A stretch of DNA of 64,000 nucleotides from Azotobacter salinestris (lineage in GTDB: Bacteria; Pseudomonadota; Gammaproteobacteria; Pseudomonadales; Pseudomonadaceae). The position numbers were made by a program, and so were the translations under genes. Positions 1 to 8,530 of the stretch are shown here, one piece after another. The number at the start of each line of letters is the position of its first letter. Positions within the stretch are counted from its first letter, which is position 1. The DNA is taken from contig NZ_CP045302.1 in the NCBI RefSeq assembly GCF_009363155.1, positions 2,649,001 through 2,713,000 of the forward strand, in the 5' to 3' direction. The notes under the pieces were generated by a model. That model was given only the letters and a program-made list of their open reading frames with translations. It was not told the DNA's origin and did no database searches.

Positions 1-13
1 CCCAGTCATTTTT

Positions 14-35
14 GGGCGTCGTTATATTGACGCCC
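14..35. repeat. Short perfect hairpin at the left edge
   Basis: A 7-bp inverted repeat GGGCGTC/GACGCCC encloses an 8-nt AT-rich loop. It lies about 75 bp beyond the stop codon of the leftward Cys-rich gene. The T-run lies on the wrong side for a terminator of that gene, so I list it only as a hairpin. It may belong to a gene left of the window. Confidence 0.4.
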
Positions 36-111
36 GTCTGCGCAGCGGTCGGCGCACCTGCTGCCGGCCGTCCTCCCGCCGCATGAACAGACCCTGGCGG
101 CCGCCTGAGTA

Positions 112-441
112 TCAGGCGGCCATCCGTTCGCACTCCTCGGCACATGCCCGGCAGGCCTGAGCGCAGCGCTGGCAGTGCTCGGCCTCGTGCCGGGCGCATT
201 CCTCGCCGCAGGCACGGCAGACCTGCGCGCATTGCCGGCAGAAGGCCTGGGCATAGTCGCTGCCCCGCGCCATCAGGGTGGCCGCCATCTTGCAGAAGTC
301 GGCGCAATCCATGTCCAGGGCGATGCAGCGCGCCATCATCTGCACGTTGTCCTCGCGCAGACAGGACGCCGCACAGGTCTCGCAGGCCCAGGCGCAGTGG
401 CTGCAGGCCTGGATGCAGGATTCGTACATGGAAGCATTCAT
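112..441 (-). CDS. Four-helix-bundle copper-storage-type protein (Csp/DUF326)
   Basis: Predicted 109-aa protein with 19 cysteines in repeated CxxC and CxxxC spacing (for example residues 9, 13, 16, 20, 23, 27, then 68, 71, 75, 78, 82, 90, 93, 97, 100, 104). This pattern is typical of Csp copper-storage proteins, which line the inside of a four-helix bundle with thiolates and hold many Cu(I) ions. There is no signal peptide, so it resembles the cytosolic Csp3 type. The start at 441 was chosen because an AAGGAG ribosome site lies just upstream; a longer reading frame exists but its extension has no such site and no Cys pattern. Copper resistance genes copAB occur 13 kb away, which suits a role in copper buffering. 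The function is inferred from family and composition. Confidence 0.82.
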   Translation of the reverse strand: MNASMYESCIQACSHCAWACETCAASCLREDNVQMMARCIALDMDCADFCKMAATLMARGSDYAQAFCRQCAQVCRACGEECARHEAEHCQRCAQACRACAEECERMAA

Positions 442-659
442 GTTCGTTCTCCTTCGCGGGGTAATGGACCGGAACGGCTGCGAAAACCACAGCCTTCCGG
501 TGGACTTTGCGCCATCGGAGGAGGTTTCTGCAGAGGAGACGAATGGTCCGCAACAGAACGGCCGGGGCCGGGCTATACAGTGCCTGCGACCCGGCGCGAT
601 TCTGCTTGTCCGGATGCTGGGGTATAAAGCGCGCATCATTGCCTGAGGACGAACGAGCC

Positions 660-1067
660 GTGGAAGACGTCATCGACCAACTGCGCGAGCTGAACGAGCC
701 CGTGCCGGTACCCCTGGAGCTGCCCGACGAAGACCTGCTGGTGGAGATCGAGGAGCAGCTTCTGATCAACCTGCCCTTCGAGCTGCGCGAGTTCCTGCTC
801 AAGGTCAGCGACGTGGTCTACGGCGGCCTGGAGCCGGTGACCGTGACCGATCCCCAGTCGCACACCTACCTGCCGGAAGTCGCCGCGGTCGCCTGGGACC
901 AGGGCGTGCCGCGCGACCTGGTGCCGCTGTGCCAGGCCGGCGACGACTACTACGTGGTGGACATCGAGGGCCAGGTGCTGCTGTGGAGCGGCGACAGCGG
1001 CGAGCTGACCGACGAGAGCTGGGATTCGGTGTGGCACTGGGTGAAGGACGTCTGGCTCGAGAGCTGA
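660..1067 (+). CDS. SMI1/KNR4-like small acidic protein
   Basis: Predicted 135-aa acidic protein. I take the GTG at 660 as start because a GAGGAC stretch lies just upstream and because pseudomonad relatives that I recall begin at the equivalent residue; a longer frame from 507 is possible but less likely. The central part (LPFELREFLL, then the segment SHTYLPEV, then DDYYVVD and a C-terminal WHWVKDVW) has the look of SMI1/KNR4-fold proteins, which are general interaction domains often used as immunity proteins or housekeeping binding proteins. No toxin gene lies next to it, so an immunity role has no support here. The biochemical role is unknown. Confidence 0.75.
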   Translation: MEDVIDQLRELNEPVPVPLELPDEDLLVEIEEQLLINLPFELREFLLKVSDVVYGGLEPVTVTDPQSHTYLPEVAAVAWDQGVPRDLVPLCQAGDDYYVVDIEGQVLLWSGDSGELTDESWDSVWHWVKDVWLES

Positions 1068-1083
1068 GCCTGCGCCGTCCGCC

Positions 1084-2313
1084 TCAGCCGAAGAACCAGT
1101 AGCACACGCCGATCGCCGCCAGCACGCCGCAGAAGTCCGCCAGCAGGGCGCAGCCGACCGCGTGGCGGGCACGCTGGATGCCGACCGCGCCGAAGTACAC
1201 GGCGAGCACGTAGAAGGTGGTCTCGGTGCTGCCCTGCACGGTGGCGGCGACCAGCGCGGGGAAGCTGTCCACACCGTGGGTCTGCATGGTCTCGATCAGC
1301 ATGGCGCGTGCCGCGCTGCCGGAGAACGGCTTGACCAGCGCGGTGGGCAGGGCATCGATGAAGCGCACGTCCCAGCCGGCCGCCCCGGCCAGCCAGCGCA
1401 GGCCCTCCAGCGCGTAGTCCAGCGCCCCCGAGGCGCGCAGCACGCCCACCGCGCAGAGCATGGCGACCAGATAGGGCAGAAGGCTCCTCGCCACCTCGAA
1501 GCCCTCCCTGGCGCCCTCGACGAAGTGCTCGTAGACCGCCACCTTGCGCAGCGCCCCCAGCACCAGGAACAGCAGGATCAGGCTGAACAGCACCAGGTTG
1601 CCGAGCAGCGAGGACAGCGCGGACAGCGCCGTGGACGAGAGCCCGGCGAGCACAGTCATGAAGGCGCCGAGCAGCAGTGCGCCGGGCAGCAGGTAGGCGA
1701 GCACCACCGGGTCGCGCAGCTTCAGCCGCTGCATGAAGGCCACGGCGAGCAGGCCGGCCAGGCTCGAGGCACTGGTCGCCAGCAGGATCGGCAGGAACAC
1801 CAGGGTCGGGTCGTCGGCGCCCTGCTGGGCGCGGTACATGAAGATCGACACCGGCAGCAGGGTCAGCGAGGAGGCGTTGAGCACCAGAAAGAGGATCTGC
1901 GCGTTGCTCGCCGTGTTGCCGCTCGGGTTGAGCTCCTGCAGGGCGCGCATCGCCTTGAGGCCGATCGGCGTGGCGGCGTTGTCCAGGCCCAGGCCGTTGG
2001 CGGCGAAGTTGAGGGTGATCAGCCCGAGCGCCGGATGACCGGGCGGCACCTCCGGCATCAGCCGGCGGAACAGCGGGCCGAGCAGCCGCGCCAGGCGCTC
2101 CACCAGCCCGGCCTGTTCGGCGATGCGCAGAAAGCCCAGCCAGAGGGTGAGGGTGCCGAACAGCAGGATCATCACTTCCACCGCCAGCCTGGCCATGGCG
2201 AACAGGCTGTCGACCATGGCGGCGAACACCGCAGGCTCGCCACCCAGCAGCCAGCGCCCGAAGGCGGTCAGCGCGGCGATCAGGAAAAAACCCAGCCAGA
2301 GGCCGTTGAGCAT
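1084..2313 (-). CDS. Nucleoside-recognition (SpmA/SpmB-like) inner-membrane protein
   Basis: Predicted 409-aa polytopic membrane protein. It has two similar halves: one with WLGFLRIAEQAGLVE and NAATPIGLKAM, the other with KPFSGSAARAM and GSTETTFYVLAVYFG. These are the hallmarks of the SpmA and SpmB halves of nucleoside-recognition (Gate) domain proteins, here fused in a single chain. In Bacillus the two halves are separate and needed for spore maturation; in non-sporulating proteobacteria the role is unsettled and transport is suspected. The start at 2313 follows a GGGAG ribosome site; an upstream extension to 2376 is not convincing. It converges with the gene ending at 1067 and diverges from wrbA. 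Confidence 0.8.
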   Translation of the reverse strand: MLNGLWLGFFLIAALTAFGRWLLGGEPAVFAAMVDSLFAMARLAVEVMILLFGTLTLWLGFLRIAEQAGLVERLARLLGPLFRRLMPEVPPGHPALGLITLNFAANGLGLDNAATPIGLKAMRALQELNPSGNTASNAQILFLVLNASSLTLLPVSIFMYRAQQGADDPTLVFLPILLATSASSLAGLLAVAFMQRLKLRDPVVLAYLLPGALLLGAFMTVLAGLSSTALSALSSLLGNLVLFSLILLFLVLGALRKVAVYEHFVEGAREGFEVARSLLPYLVAMLCAVGVLRASGALDYALEGLRWLAGAAGWDVRFIDALPTALVKPFSGSAARAMLIETMQTHGVDSFPALVAATVQGSTETTFYVLAVYFGAVGIQRARHAVGCALLADFCGVLAAIGVCYWFFG

Positions 2314-2420
2314 CTCGATCTCCCGGAAAGCGTGACCGCGCATGATAGCGGCTCGACCGCAGCGCTGTCCGGGCACTGCTATACCTGTCTGATTCGCTCA
2401 GCAAACAGGAAGACAGTGCC

Positions 2421-3017
2421 ATGAAGAAGATTCTCGTCCTCTATTACTCCATGTACGGTCACATCGAGCGCATGGCCGAAGCGGTGGCCGAGGGCGCGCG
2501 CAGCGTGCCGGGGGTGGAGGTGACCCTCAAGCGGGTGCCCGAGACCATGCCCGAGGAGGTGGCGCGCAAGGCCGGCGCCAAGCTGGACCAGGCGGCGCCG
2601 GTGGCCGACCCGAAGGAGCTGGCCGACTACGACGCCATCCTGTTCGGCACGCCGACACGCTTCGGCAACATGGCCGGGCAGATGCGCAACTTCCTCGACC
2701 AGACCGGCGGCCTGTGGGTCAGCGGCGCCCTGGTCGGCAAGTTCGCCAGCGTGTTCACCAGCACCGGCAGCGGCGGCGGCTCGGAAACCACCATCACCTC
2801 GTTCTGGCACACCCTGGCGCACCAGGGCATGGTGATCGTCGGCCTGCCCTACGTGCTGCCGGAACTGAGCGACATCAGCGAGCTGCGCGGCGGCTCGCCC
2901 TACGGCGCGGCGACCATCGCCGGGGCGGACGGCTCGCGCCAGCCGAGCGAGAAGGAACTGATCCTGGCCAGCTTCCAGGGCGCCCACGTGGCGCGCCTGA
3001 CGGTGCGCATGCAATAG
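2421..3017 (+). CDS. wrbA: NAD(P)H:quinone oxidoreductase, WrbA type
   Basis: Predicted 198-aa flavodoxin-fold protein, the usual WrbA length. The N-terminal [15 protein letters not shown] contributes the FMN phosphate loop, and the [10 protein letters not shown] segment near residue 73 is the diagnostic WrbA motif around the flavin. WrbA enzymes are cytoplasmic tetramers that reduce quinones by two electrons with NAD(P)H, protecting against redox cycling. The ATG at 2421 is preceded by a purine-rich stretch. A TATACC element at about 2380 could be its -10 box. It stands alone, divergent from the membrane protein gene on its left. Confidence 0.93.
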   Translation: MKKILVLYYSMYGHIERMAEAVAEGARSVPGVEVTLKRVPETMPEEVARKAGAKLDQAAPVADPKELADYDAILFGTPTRFGNMAGQMRNFLDQTGGLWVSGALVGKFASVFTSTGSGGGSETTITSFWHTLAHQGMVIVGLPYVLPELSDISELRGGSPYGAATIAGADGSRQPSEKELILASFQGAHVARLTVRMQ

Positions 3018-3054
3018 CGCGGATCGGTACCTTCGAAGGCCCGATTTCCGACCA

Positions 3055-3300
3055 TTGACACGCCACAGAGCCTGATAGGCTTTTCCGCAGAGACTCTTTG
3101 CCACCACAATCCTGATCGATACGCAACGGCGCCCTGCGCGGACAGGGACGCCGTTGCGTTCGGCTGTCCGGCGGCCTCATGCCGAATCCGCGTGAGCTCC
3201 CGAGGGGTGACAAACGGCGTCCTGCGCATTCTCACGGATCGAGGGTAGGCACCTGTCTGCCACCGGCATTCGACAAGGGAATCTGCCGGTGGTCATTTTT
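3055..3300 (+). ncRNA. Candidate structured leader or small RNA before the diguanylate cyclase
   Basis: This stretch between wrbA and the GGEEF gene holds no credible ORF but has a non-random layout. A perfect TTGACA lies at 3055-3060, although the -10 region behind it is poor. A strong hairpin follows at 3121-3159 (an 11-bp stem plus a 5-bp inner stem with a one-base bulge). A second stem CCACCGGCA/TGCCGGTGG spans 3260-3292 and is followed by a T-run, which looks like an intrinsic terminator. The T-run ends about 13 bp before the start codon of the cyclase gene. It could be an attenuating 5' leader, a riboswitch or an independent small RNA. I do not recognise a known class. Confidence 0.4.
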
Positions 3301-3312
3301 CCCAGAGACCTT

Positions 3313-4866
3313 ATGCATCACCTCGATCTGCGCCGACTGATCCTGCTGTTGACGATCACCGCCACCCTGCTGACCTTCCTCAACAGCTTTCACGCCAGCT
3401 ACCAGACCCTGCACCGCCAGCTGATCGCCCAGACCCTGGAGGCCAACCGGGCCTATGCCGCCAAGCTGGCGCACAGCACGGACAACTTCCTCCAGGCCGC
3501 GCAGCAGCAGCTCGCCTACAGTGCCGGCCTGCTGCCGGGGGTGCTCGACCGGGAGGAACGCCTCGATGCCGAGGTCGCGCGCCTGAAGGAGCAGACCGGC
3601 ACCTTCAACGGGATCTTCGTCGTAAACACCGATGGCCGGGTGCTGGCCACCGCGCCGAGCGGCCTGGGGCTGGCCGGCAGCGTGCTGAAGACCCGGGAAG
3701 CGCAGGCGGCCCTGAACGCGCGCCAGCCCCGGATCAGCGCGCCCTATGTCGGCGCCCGCGGGCATCTGCTGGTCTTCCTGTCGCAGCCGATCTTCGCCCG
3801 GGACGGCCGCTACCTGGGCTATGTCGGCGGCGCCATCCACCTGGGCGAGAACGACGGCAGCCTGCAGGCACTGCTCGGCGACCACTACTACAAGGACGGT
3901 TCGCAGCTGTATGTGGTGGACCAGAACCGCCACCGTATCCATCACCAGAATCCGTCGCAGATCGGCGAGGTCGTCACCGGCAATCCGGCGGTCGAGGCCG
4001 TGCTCCGCGGCGAGGAGGGCAGCCGGCAGCTGCTCGACTCGAAGGGCGTCGACATGCTCGCCGGCTATGCCCCGGTCGCCAGCACCGGCTGGGGCGTGGT
4101 CGCCCAGCGGCCCAGCGCGGCCACGCTGGCGGCGCTGGACGGCCTGATGCTGGAGATCCTGCTCAATGCGCTGCTCTTCTTCGTTCCGATGCTGGCAGCC
4201 ATCTGGTGGCTGTCGAAGCTGATCGTGCGCCCGCTGCGCCAGCTGGCCATCACCGCCCGGCACTGGGAGTTCTCCGCCGCCCAGGAGCAGATCCGCCAGG
4301 TGCGCGCCTGGTATTTCGAGGCCGAGCAGCTCAAGCTCGCCATGCTGGGCGGCCTCGCGCTGCTGCACGGCAAGCTCGGCCGGCTCAACCAGGAGAACAT
4401 CACCGATCCTCTGACCGGGCTGGTCAACCGACGCGGCCAGCAGCTCGCCCTGGAGCGCTGGCAGGCGCAGCGGCGGCCCTTCGCGGTGATCACCCTGGAT
4501 ATCGACCATTTCAAGCAGGTCAACGACACCTACGGCCACGATATCGGCGACCAGGTGCTGCAGCACGTGAGCCAACTGATGGACAGCGTCTCGCGCAGCA
4601 GCGACCTGGCCTGCCGGAGCGGCGGCGAGGAGTTCGCCCTGCTGCTGCCCGAAGCCAGCTTGGAGGCGGCCGCACAGGTCGCCGAACGGCTGCGCGGCCT
4701 GATCAGCCACACACAGAGTCCCACCGGCTCCTTCGTCACCATCTCCGCCGGCATCGCCCACTGGCCGGACAGCGCCACTTCCGTGCCGGCGGTGCTCAAG
4801 CTGGCCGACGAGGCGCTGTACCGGGCCAAGCGGGACGGCCGCAACCGCATCGTGGTGGCCGGGTAG
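3313..4866 (+). CDS. Membrane diguanylate cyclase with periplasmic Cache-type sensor and GGEEF domain
   Basis: Predicted 517-aa protein. A first membrane segment (about residues 8-30) is followed by a roughly 250-residue periplasmic region of dCache type, a second membrane segment near 280-300, a short linker and a C-terminal GGDEF domain. The active-site signature is GGEEF at 437-441, with the upstream DPLTGLVNRR and FKQVNDTYGH motifs intact, so the enzyme should make c-di-GMP from two GTP. An RSSD at 428-431, five residues before the signature, matches an RxxD inhibitory site, so product feedback is likely. The ATG at 3313 is preferred over a GTG at 3289, which lies within the terminator-like stem of the leader. 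The sensed ligand is unknown. Confidence 0.9.
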   Translation: MHHLDLRRLILLLTITATLLTFLNSFHASYQTLHRQLIAQTLEANRAYAAKLAHSTDNFLQAAQQQLAYSAGLLPGVLDREERLDAEVARLKEQTGTFNGIFVVNTDGRVLATAPSGLGLAGSVLKTREAQAALNARQPRISAPYVGARGHLLVFLSQPIFARDGRYLGYVGGAIHLGENDGSLQALLGDHYYKDGSQLYVVDQNRHRIHHQNPSQIGEVVTGNPAVEAVLRGEEGSRQLLDSKGVDMLAGYAPVASTGWGVVAQRPSAATLAALDGLMLEILLNALLFFVPMLAAIWWLSKLIVRPLRQLAITARHWEFSAAQEQIRQVRAWYFEAEQLKLAMLGGLALLHGKLGRLNQENITDPLTGLVNRRGQQLALERWQAQRRPFAVITLDIDHFKQVNDTYGHDIGDQVLQHVSQLMDSVSRSSDLACRSGGEEFALLLPEASLEAAAQVAERLRGLISHTQSPTGSFVTISAGIAHWPDSATSVPAVLKLADEALYRAKRDGRNRIVVAG

Positions 4867-4928
4867 AAGGAGGTTGGGAGCGAGGATGCGCCGGTGGGTT
4901 GACGACGGCGCGAGGCGGGCAGGGGGAA

Positions 4929-4951
4929 GGACGCCGGACCGGCCGGCGTCC
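4929..4951 (-). terminator. Possible terminator after the cytochrome c gene
   Basis: A 9-bp stem GGACGCCGG/CCGGCGTCC with a 5-nt loop lies immediately beyond the cytochrome stop codon at 4959. The T-tract on the minus strand is weak, so this may be a Rho-assisted or poor intrinsic terminator. It also lies in the gap to the convergent cyclase gene. Confidence 0.45.
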
Positions 4952-4958
4952 GGAACGC

Positions 4959-5273
4959 TTACTTGTGGGTCATGACCCACTCGGCGAGGGTCTTGGCCTC
5001 TTCCTCGGTGACCGCGTTCGGCGGCATGGGGATCTGCCCCCAGTTGCCCGACCCGCCGTTCTTGATCTTGGCGGCGAGCATGTCGGCGATATCGGCCTGG
5101 CCGGCGTACTTGGCGGCGACCTCCTTGAAGGCGGGGCCGACCAGCTTGCTGTCGATGGCATGACAAACCGTGCAGCCCTTGGTCTTGTACAGCTCCTCGC
5201 CGGTCTCGGCCAGGGCGGGCTGCAGGGCCAGCGCACCACCGAAGGCGAGCAACGGGATCAGAATCTTCTTCAT
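4959..5273 (-). CDS. Small periplasmic class I cytochrome c (c551/c5-like)
   Basis: Predicted 104-aa precursor. A 22-residue Sec signal peptide ends in ALA; the mature part carries one haem-attachment motif CTVCH (Cys34, Cys37, His38) and a probable axial methionine at position 83 in the IPMPPN loop. Size and motif spacing match cytochrome c551/c8 electron carriers, which shuttle electrons in the periplasm to terminal oxidases or nitrite reductase. The start at 5273 was chosen because it gives a clean signal peptide; the longer frame to 5396 does not. It stands alone, divergent from the next gene, so its partner cannot be read from context. Confidence 0.9.
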   Translation of the reverse strand: MKKILIPLLAFGGALALQPALAETGEELYKTKGCTVCHAIDSKLVGPAFKEVAAKYAGQADIADMLAAKIKNGGSGNWGQIPMPPNAVTEEEAKTLAEWVMTHK

Positions 5274-5534
5274 GTTTTTGACTTCCTCAAGGCTAACGAA
5301 GACTGGGTGACGCATGCCCGGCTCGAGTCTGGCAATGGCCAGGAACATACCGAGCGCCCCCCTGTTCACGTTAGAGCCAGGGAGGAGGCAAATCAATGTC
5401 CCTGGCCCGGCGGCGGTACGGGCACGCCGGGCGCCGCCGGTCCTCCCGGGACGAACTCTCGCCGGGAAACGCCAGTCCCACGCGAAAGGGCCGCATTCGC
5501 GCCGGAACTCTCACGCCGCCTCCAGGAGCCTCCC

Positions 5535-5969
5535 ATGAAGCGCCTACTCTGCATCGGGGTTTTTCTCTTCGCCGGTCTTTCCAGTCCGCTGCTGCTCGCC
5601 GAGGCCTGCCATGTCACCGAGCAACTGGCGGTGGCCGGGACCGCGAGCGACGTCATGGAGTCCTGCTTCGAGCACCGCGGCATGCCGGCCGGCTCGCTCG
5701 ACTGGTCCTGCAGCACGGACAAGAGCCCCGTGGCCGGGGTGCACAAGGAAAAGCGCGCGAACTGCCCGAGCGGCTATTTCGGCAAGTGCACCGCGGCCCT
5801 GACCCAGGAAGCCCTGGCCAACGAGGAGGCCACCGGCCAGTACGGCGGGGGCACCTGGCCGGACCCGTTGCCGGAGGATGCGCAGATCGTCACCTACTAC
5901 TACCGGGTGCAGGATCAGAAGCAGACCCGCATCGACTGCGAGAGCGGCGGCGGGCAGTGGAGCCAGTGA
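5535..5969 (+). CDS. Secreted Cys-containing protein of unknown function
   Basis: Predicted 144-aa precursor with a good Sec signal peptide (MKRLLCIGVF start, hydrophobic core, cleavage likely after LLLAEA near residue 24). The mature chain has six cysteines, consistent with disulphides in the periplasm or outside. An AGGAG ribosome site lies just before the ATG. I do not recognise a domain. The neighbours (cytochrome c, trehalase) do not point to a role. Confidence 0.6.
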   Translation: MKRLLCIGVFLFAGLSSPLLLAEACHVTEQLAVAGTASDVMESCFEHRGMPAGSLDWSCSTDKSPVAGVHKEKRANCPSGYFGKCTAALTQEALANEEATGQYGGGTWPDPLPEDAQIVTYYYRVQDQKQTRIDCESGGGQWSQ

Positions 5970-6005
5970 GCGCAGCGCTGTCCCACCCGCCCCGAACGGC
6001 CGGCG

Positions 6006-7604
6006 TCAGAACCCCAGACGCCCCGCCCGGCAGCGGTTCGCCGCGTGCTGCGGATCCTCCTGCAGCAGTTTGAGGGTGACGCCGTTGGTCCAGCCGAAGC
6101 CGTCCTGCAAGGGATACTCGCCGCCCCCGGCATGCCCGGCCCCGGGCCGCAGGACGTACTTTTCCACCAGCTTGTTCTCCCGCTCGAACAGCTCGCCAAC
6201 GGTCCGCAGCCAGCGCCTCCTGATCTCGCCGGCGAGTTCGGTCTGGCCGTACTCCTCGAGGCCGCGGATGCCGATCCACTGCAGCGGCGCCCAGCCGTTG
6301 GGACGGTCCCACTGCTGGCCGCTGTCGCCGACCTCGGTGGTGGCCAGTCCGCCGGGCGCCAGCAGCCGGCCGCGCACGGTGTCGGCCACCCGTCGCGCCT
6401 GCTGCGGACCGGCCAGGCGAACGAACAGCGGAGTGAGCATGGCGGCGGTGAGATCCCCGCGCTGCCGTTCCAGCTGCCAGTCGTAATCCAGGTAGGCGCC
6501 GGCGCTTTCGCTCCACAGGTACCTGTCGATCGCCATGCGCCGCGCCTCGGCGCGGATGCGGTACTCCTCGGCGCAGGCGGCGTCACCCCAGACCTGGCTG
6601 AGCAGGGCGATCTGCCTCTCGAGCCTGAACAGCAGGCTGTTAAGATCGACCGGCAGGATCGCCGTGGTGCGGATGCTGGACAGCCGGCTGTGATCGCCCA
6701 GCCAGCGGGAACTGTAATCCCAGCCGGATTCGGCGCCGGCGCGCAGGTCGCGGTAGACGTCATGGACCGGCCGGTCGGACTCGCGGGCGGTCAGCACATC
6801 CTCCAGGTAGGATTCCTCCCGCGGCGTGTCGCGGTCGTCCCAGTAGCGGTTCAGCACCTCCCCGCCGGCCAAGCGCACGCAGCGCCGGTGGCACTCGCCC
6901 GGACGCAGGCAGTCGGCGCCATCCATCCAGAAGGCGTATTCCTTGCGCAGCTGCGGCAGGTAATCGCTGGCGCGGCAGATGCTCTTCTCCTCGAACAGGT
7001 CGATCATCAGGGCGAACACCGGCGGCTGCGAACGGCTCAGGTAGTAGGTGCGGTTGCCGTTGGGCACGTGTCCGTAGGTGTCGATCAGGTAGGCGAAGTT
7101 GTCCGCCATCGAACGCAGCAGATGGCTCTGGCCGCTCTGGTCCAGCCCCAGCATGATGAAGTAGGCATCCCAGTAGTACTGCTCGATGAAGCGTCCGCCC
7201 GGCACCACGTAGTCGTGGGGCAGCGGCAGCAGCGAGGAACGCGGCGGATGTTCCTGGGGCCGGCGGGTCAGCACCGGCCAGAGCCGGTCGATATGCTGCG
7301 CCAGCGTGCAGTCCGGATCGGCGACGAAATCGCTCGGCGGGATTTCATAGCGGCGAAAATGCTCGGCGACGAACGCCGCCAGATCGAAGCCGGGGAGCCT
7401 GCAGCGGCTGCGGTAGGCCTCCAGAATCCGCTCCGGATGCAGGCGCGGCGCGCAGTCGACGAAGGTCTTGCTGTCGGCGAACACCCGGTTCATCTGGACT
7501 TCGACGAACAGCTCCTGGTAACGGTCCGCCGGGGTCAGCGGGTCGGCCGGGGAAACCGCCGCCACGTGCTTCTCGAAGGGATCGGGCAACCCGCTGCCGT
7601 TCAT
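6006..7604 (-). CDS. treF: Trehalase (glycoside hydrolase family 37), cytoplasmic type
   Basis: Predicted 532-aa enzyme that hydrolyses alpha,alpha-trehalose to two glucose molecules. Both family signatures are present: PGGRFIEQYYWDAYF near residue 150 and QWDRPNGWAPLQ in the C-terminal part. No signal peptide is visible, so it resembles cytoplasmic TreF rather than periplasmic TreA. The ATG at 7604 starts one base after the stop of the upstream SDR reading frame, so the two were probably co-transcribed and translationally coupled. The SDR is now broken, which may reduce coupling. A role in osmoprotectant turnover is likely. Confidence 0.9.
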   Translation of the reverse strand: MNGSGLPDPFEKHVAAVSPADPLTPADRYQELFVEVQMNRVFADSKTFVDCAPRLHPERILEAYRSRCRLPGFDLAAFVAEHFRRYEIPPSDFVADPDCTLAQHIDRLWPVLTRRPQEHPPRSSLLPLPHDYVVPGGRFIEQYYWDAYFIMLGLDQSGQSHLLRSMADNFAYLIDTYGHVPNGNRTYYLSRSQPPVFALMIDLFEEKSICRASDYLPQLRKEYAFWMDGADCLRPGECHRRCVRLAGGEVLNRYWDDRDTPREESYLEDVLTARESDRPVHDVYRDLRAGAESGWDYSSRWLGDHSRLSSIRTTAILPVDLNSLLFRLERQIALLSQVWGDAACAEEYRIRAEARRMAIDRYLWSESAGAYLDYDWQLERQRGDLTAAMLTPLFVRLAGPQQARRVADTVRGRLLAPGGLATTEVGDSGQQWDRPNGWAPLQWIGIRGLEEYGQTELAGEIRRRWLRTVGELFERENKLVEKYVLRPGAGHAGGGEYPLQDGFGWTNGVTLKLLQEDPQHAANRCRAGRLGF

Positions 7605-7605
7605 G

Positions 7606-8374
7606 TCACTGCTCGGCGTACTGGCGCAGCAGGCCGCCGTCGACCACCAGGGCCTCGCCGGTGATGTAGTCGGCATCGCTTGAGGCCAGGAAGGCCGCTA
7701 TGCCGGCGATGTCCTGCGGCTGGCCCAGGCGCCGCAGGGGAATCTTGCCGAGCAGCTTGGCGAGTTTGTCCGGCTGGTGCAGCAGGGCGCTGTTCATCGG
7801 CGTATCGATGGCGCCGGGGGGCGATGTTGTTGATGGTGATGCCCAGCGGCGCCAGTTCCACCGCCAGGCTGCGTGTCATCATGCGCATGCCGCCCTTGCT
7901 CATGTAGTAGCTGGTGAAGTCGGGGAAGGCCAGCTCCTCGTGCCCCGAACTGGTCTTGATGATCCTGCCGCCGCGCCGACCATCGGCCAGGTGCCGGACG
8001 AAGGCCTAGGTGACGAAGAAGGCGCCGCGCAGGTTCACCTGCATGACCCGGTCGTAGTCCTCCCCGCGCACTTCGAGGAAGGGCGCGCGGATCTGCATGC
8101 CGGCATTGTTGGCCAGGATGTCGAGATGCCCAATCTGCTCGATGCTTTCGCGTACCAGGCGCCGGCAATCGTCCAGCCGCCCGAGGTCCGCCGCCACCAG
8201 GCAGACGCGCCGGCCCAGGGCACGGATCTGCTCGGCCGTCTGGCAAGCCTGATCGTCCAGCGCGGGGCCGGTCACCACGATGTCCGCACCCTCCGCGGCC
8301 AGCCTCTCGGCGATGCCGCGGCCGATGCCCTGCGAGCTGCCGGTGACCAGGGCGATCTTGTTTGCCAGTCTCAT
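7606..8374 (-). pseudogene. Broken short-chain dehydrogenase/reductase (SDR) gene
   Basis: The combined reading frames encode a complete SDR of about 255 aa. The cofactor motif TGSSQGIGRG, the NNAG motif and the catalytic YYMSK are all present. Two lesions interrupt it. An in-frame TAG lies at 8006-8008, between FFVT and AFVRHL, where the ancestral codon was probably CAG. A one-base insertion in the run of six G at 7816-7821 shifts the frame between NNIAP and the expected G-A-I-D-T-P-M. The ATG at 8374 follows a GGAGGAACC ribosome site. The substrate is unknown; the subtype resembles glucose/3-oxoacyl dehydrogenases. A sequencing error could explain the G-run but less easily the stop codon. 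Confidence 0.85.
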
Positions 8375-8530
8375 GGGTTCCTCCGGACCTTCTGCGCCAG
8401 AACCGACGGCTGTGCCGTCCCTGTAATTCCTGAGTGGCGAGGGTCCTGGAAAATTCCCGGCCTCCTGTCGCCTGCTGCCGCTCTTCGCCATGGCCGGAAC
8501 TGCGGTGGCCGCGGCGCAGTCATCCTCCAT

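Noticed and set aside
14-35. Terminator for the Cys-rich gene
   Set aside because: On the minus strand the stem is followed by A residues, not T, so it does not fit an intrinsic terminator in that direction.
660-1067. Immunity gene of a toxin system (SMI1/KNR4 fold)
   Set aside because: No polymorphic toxin or secretion gene is adjacent.
3055-3085. A complete sigma-70 promoter at TTGACA 3055
   Set aside because: The -35 is perfect but no good -10 lies at 16-18 bp (GGCTTT region), so I keep only the hint within the RNA entry.
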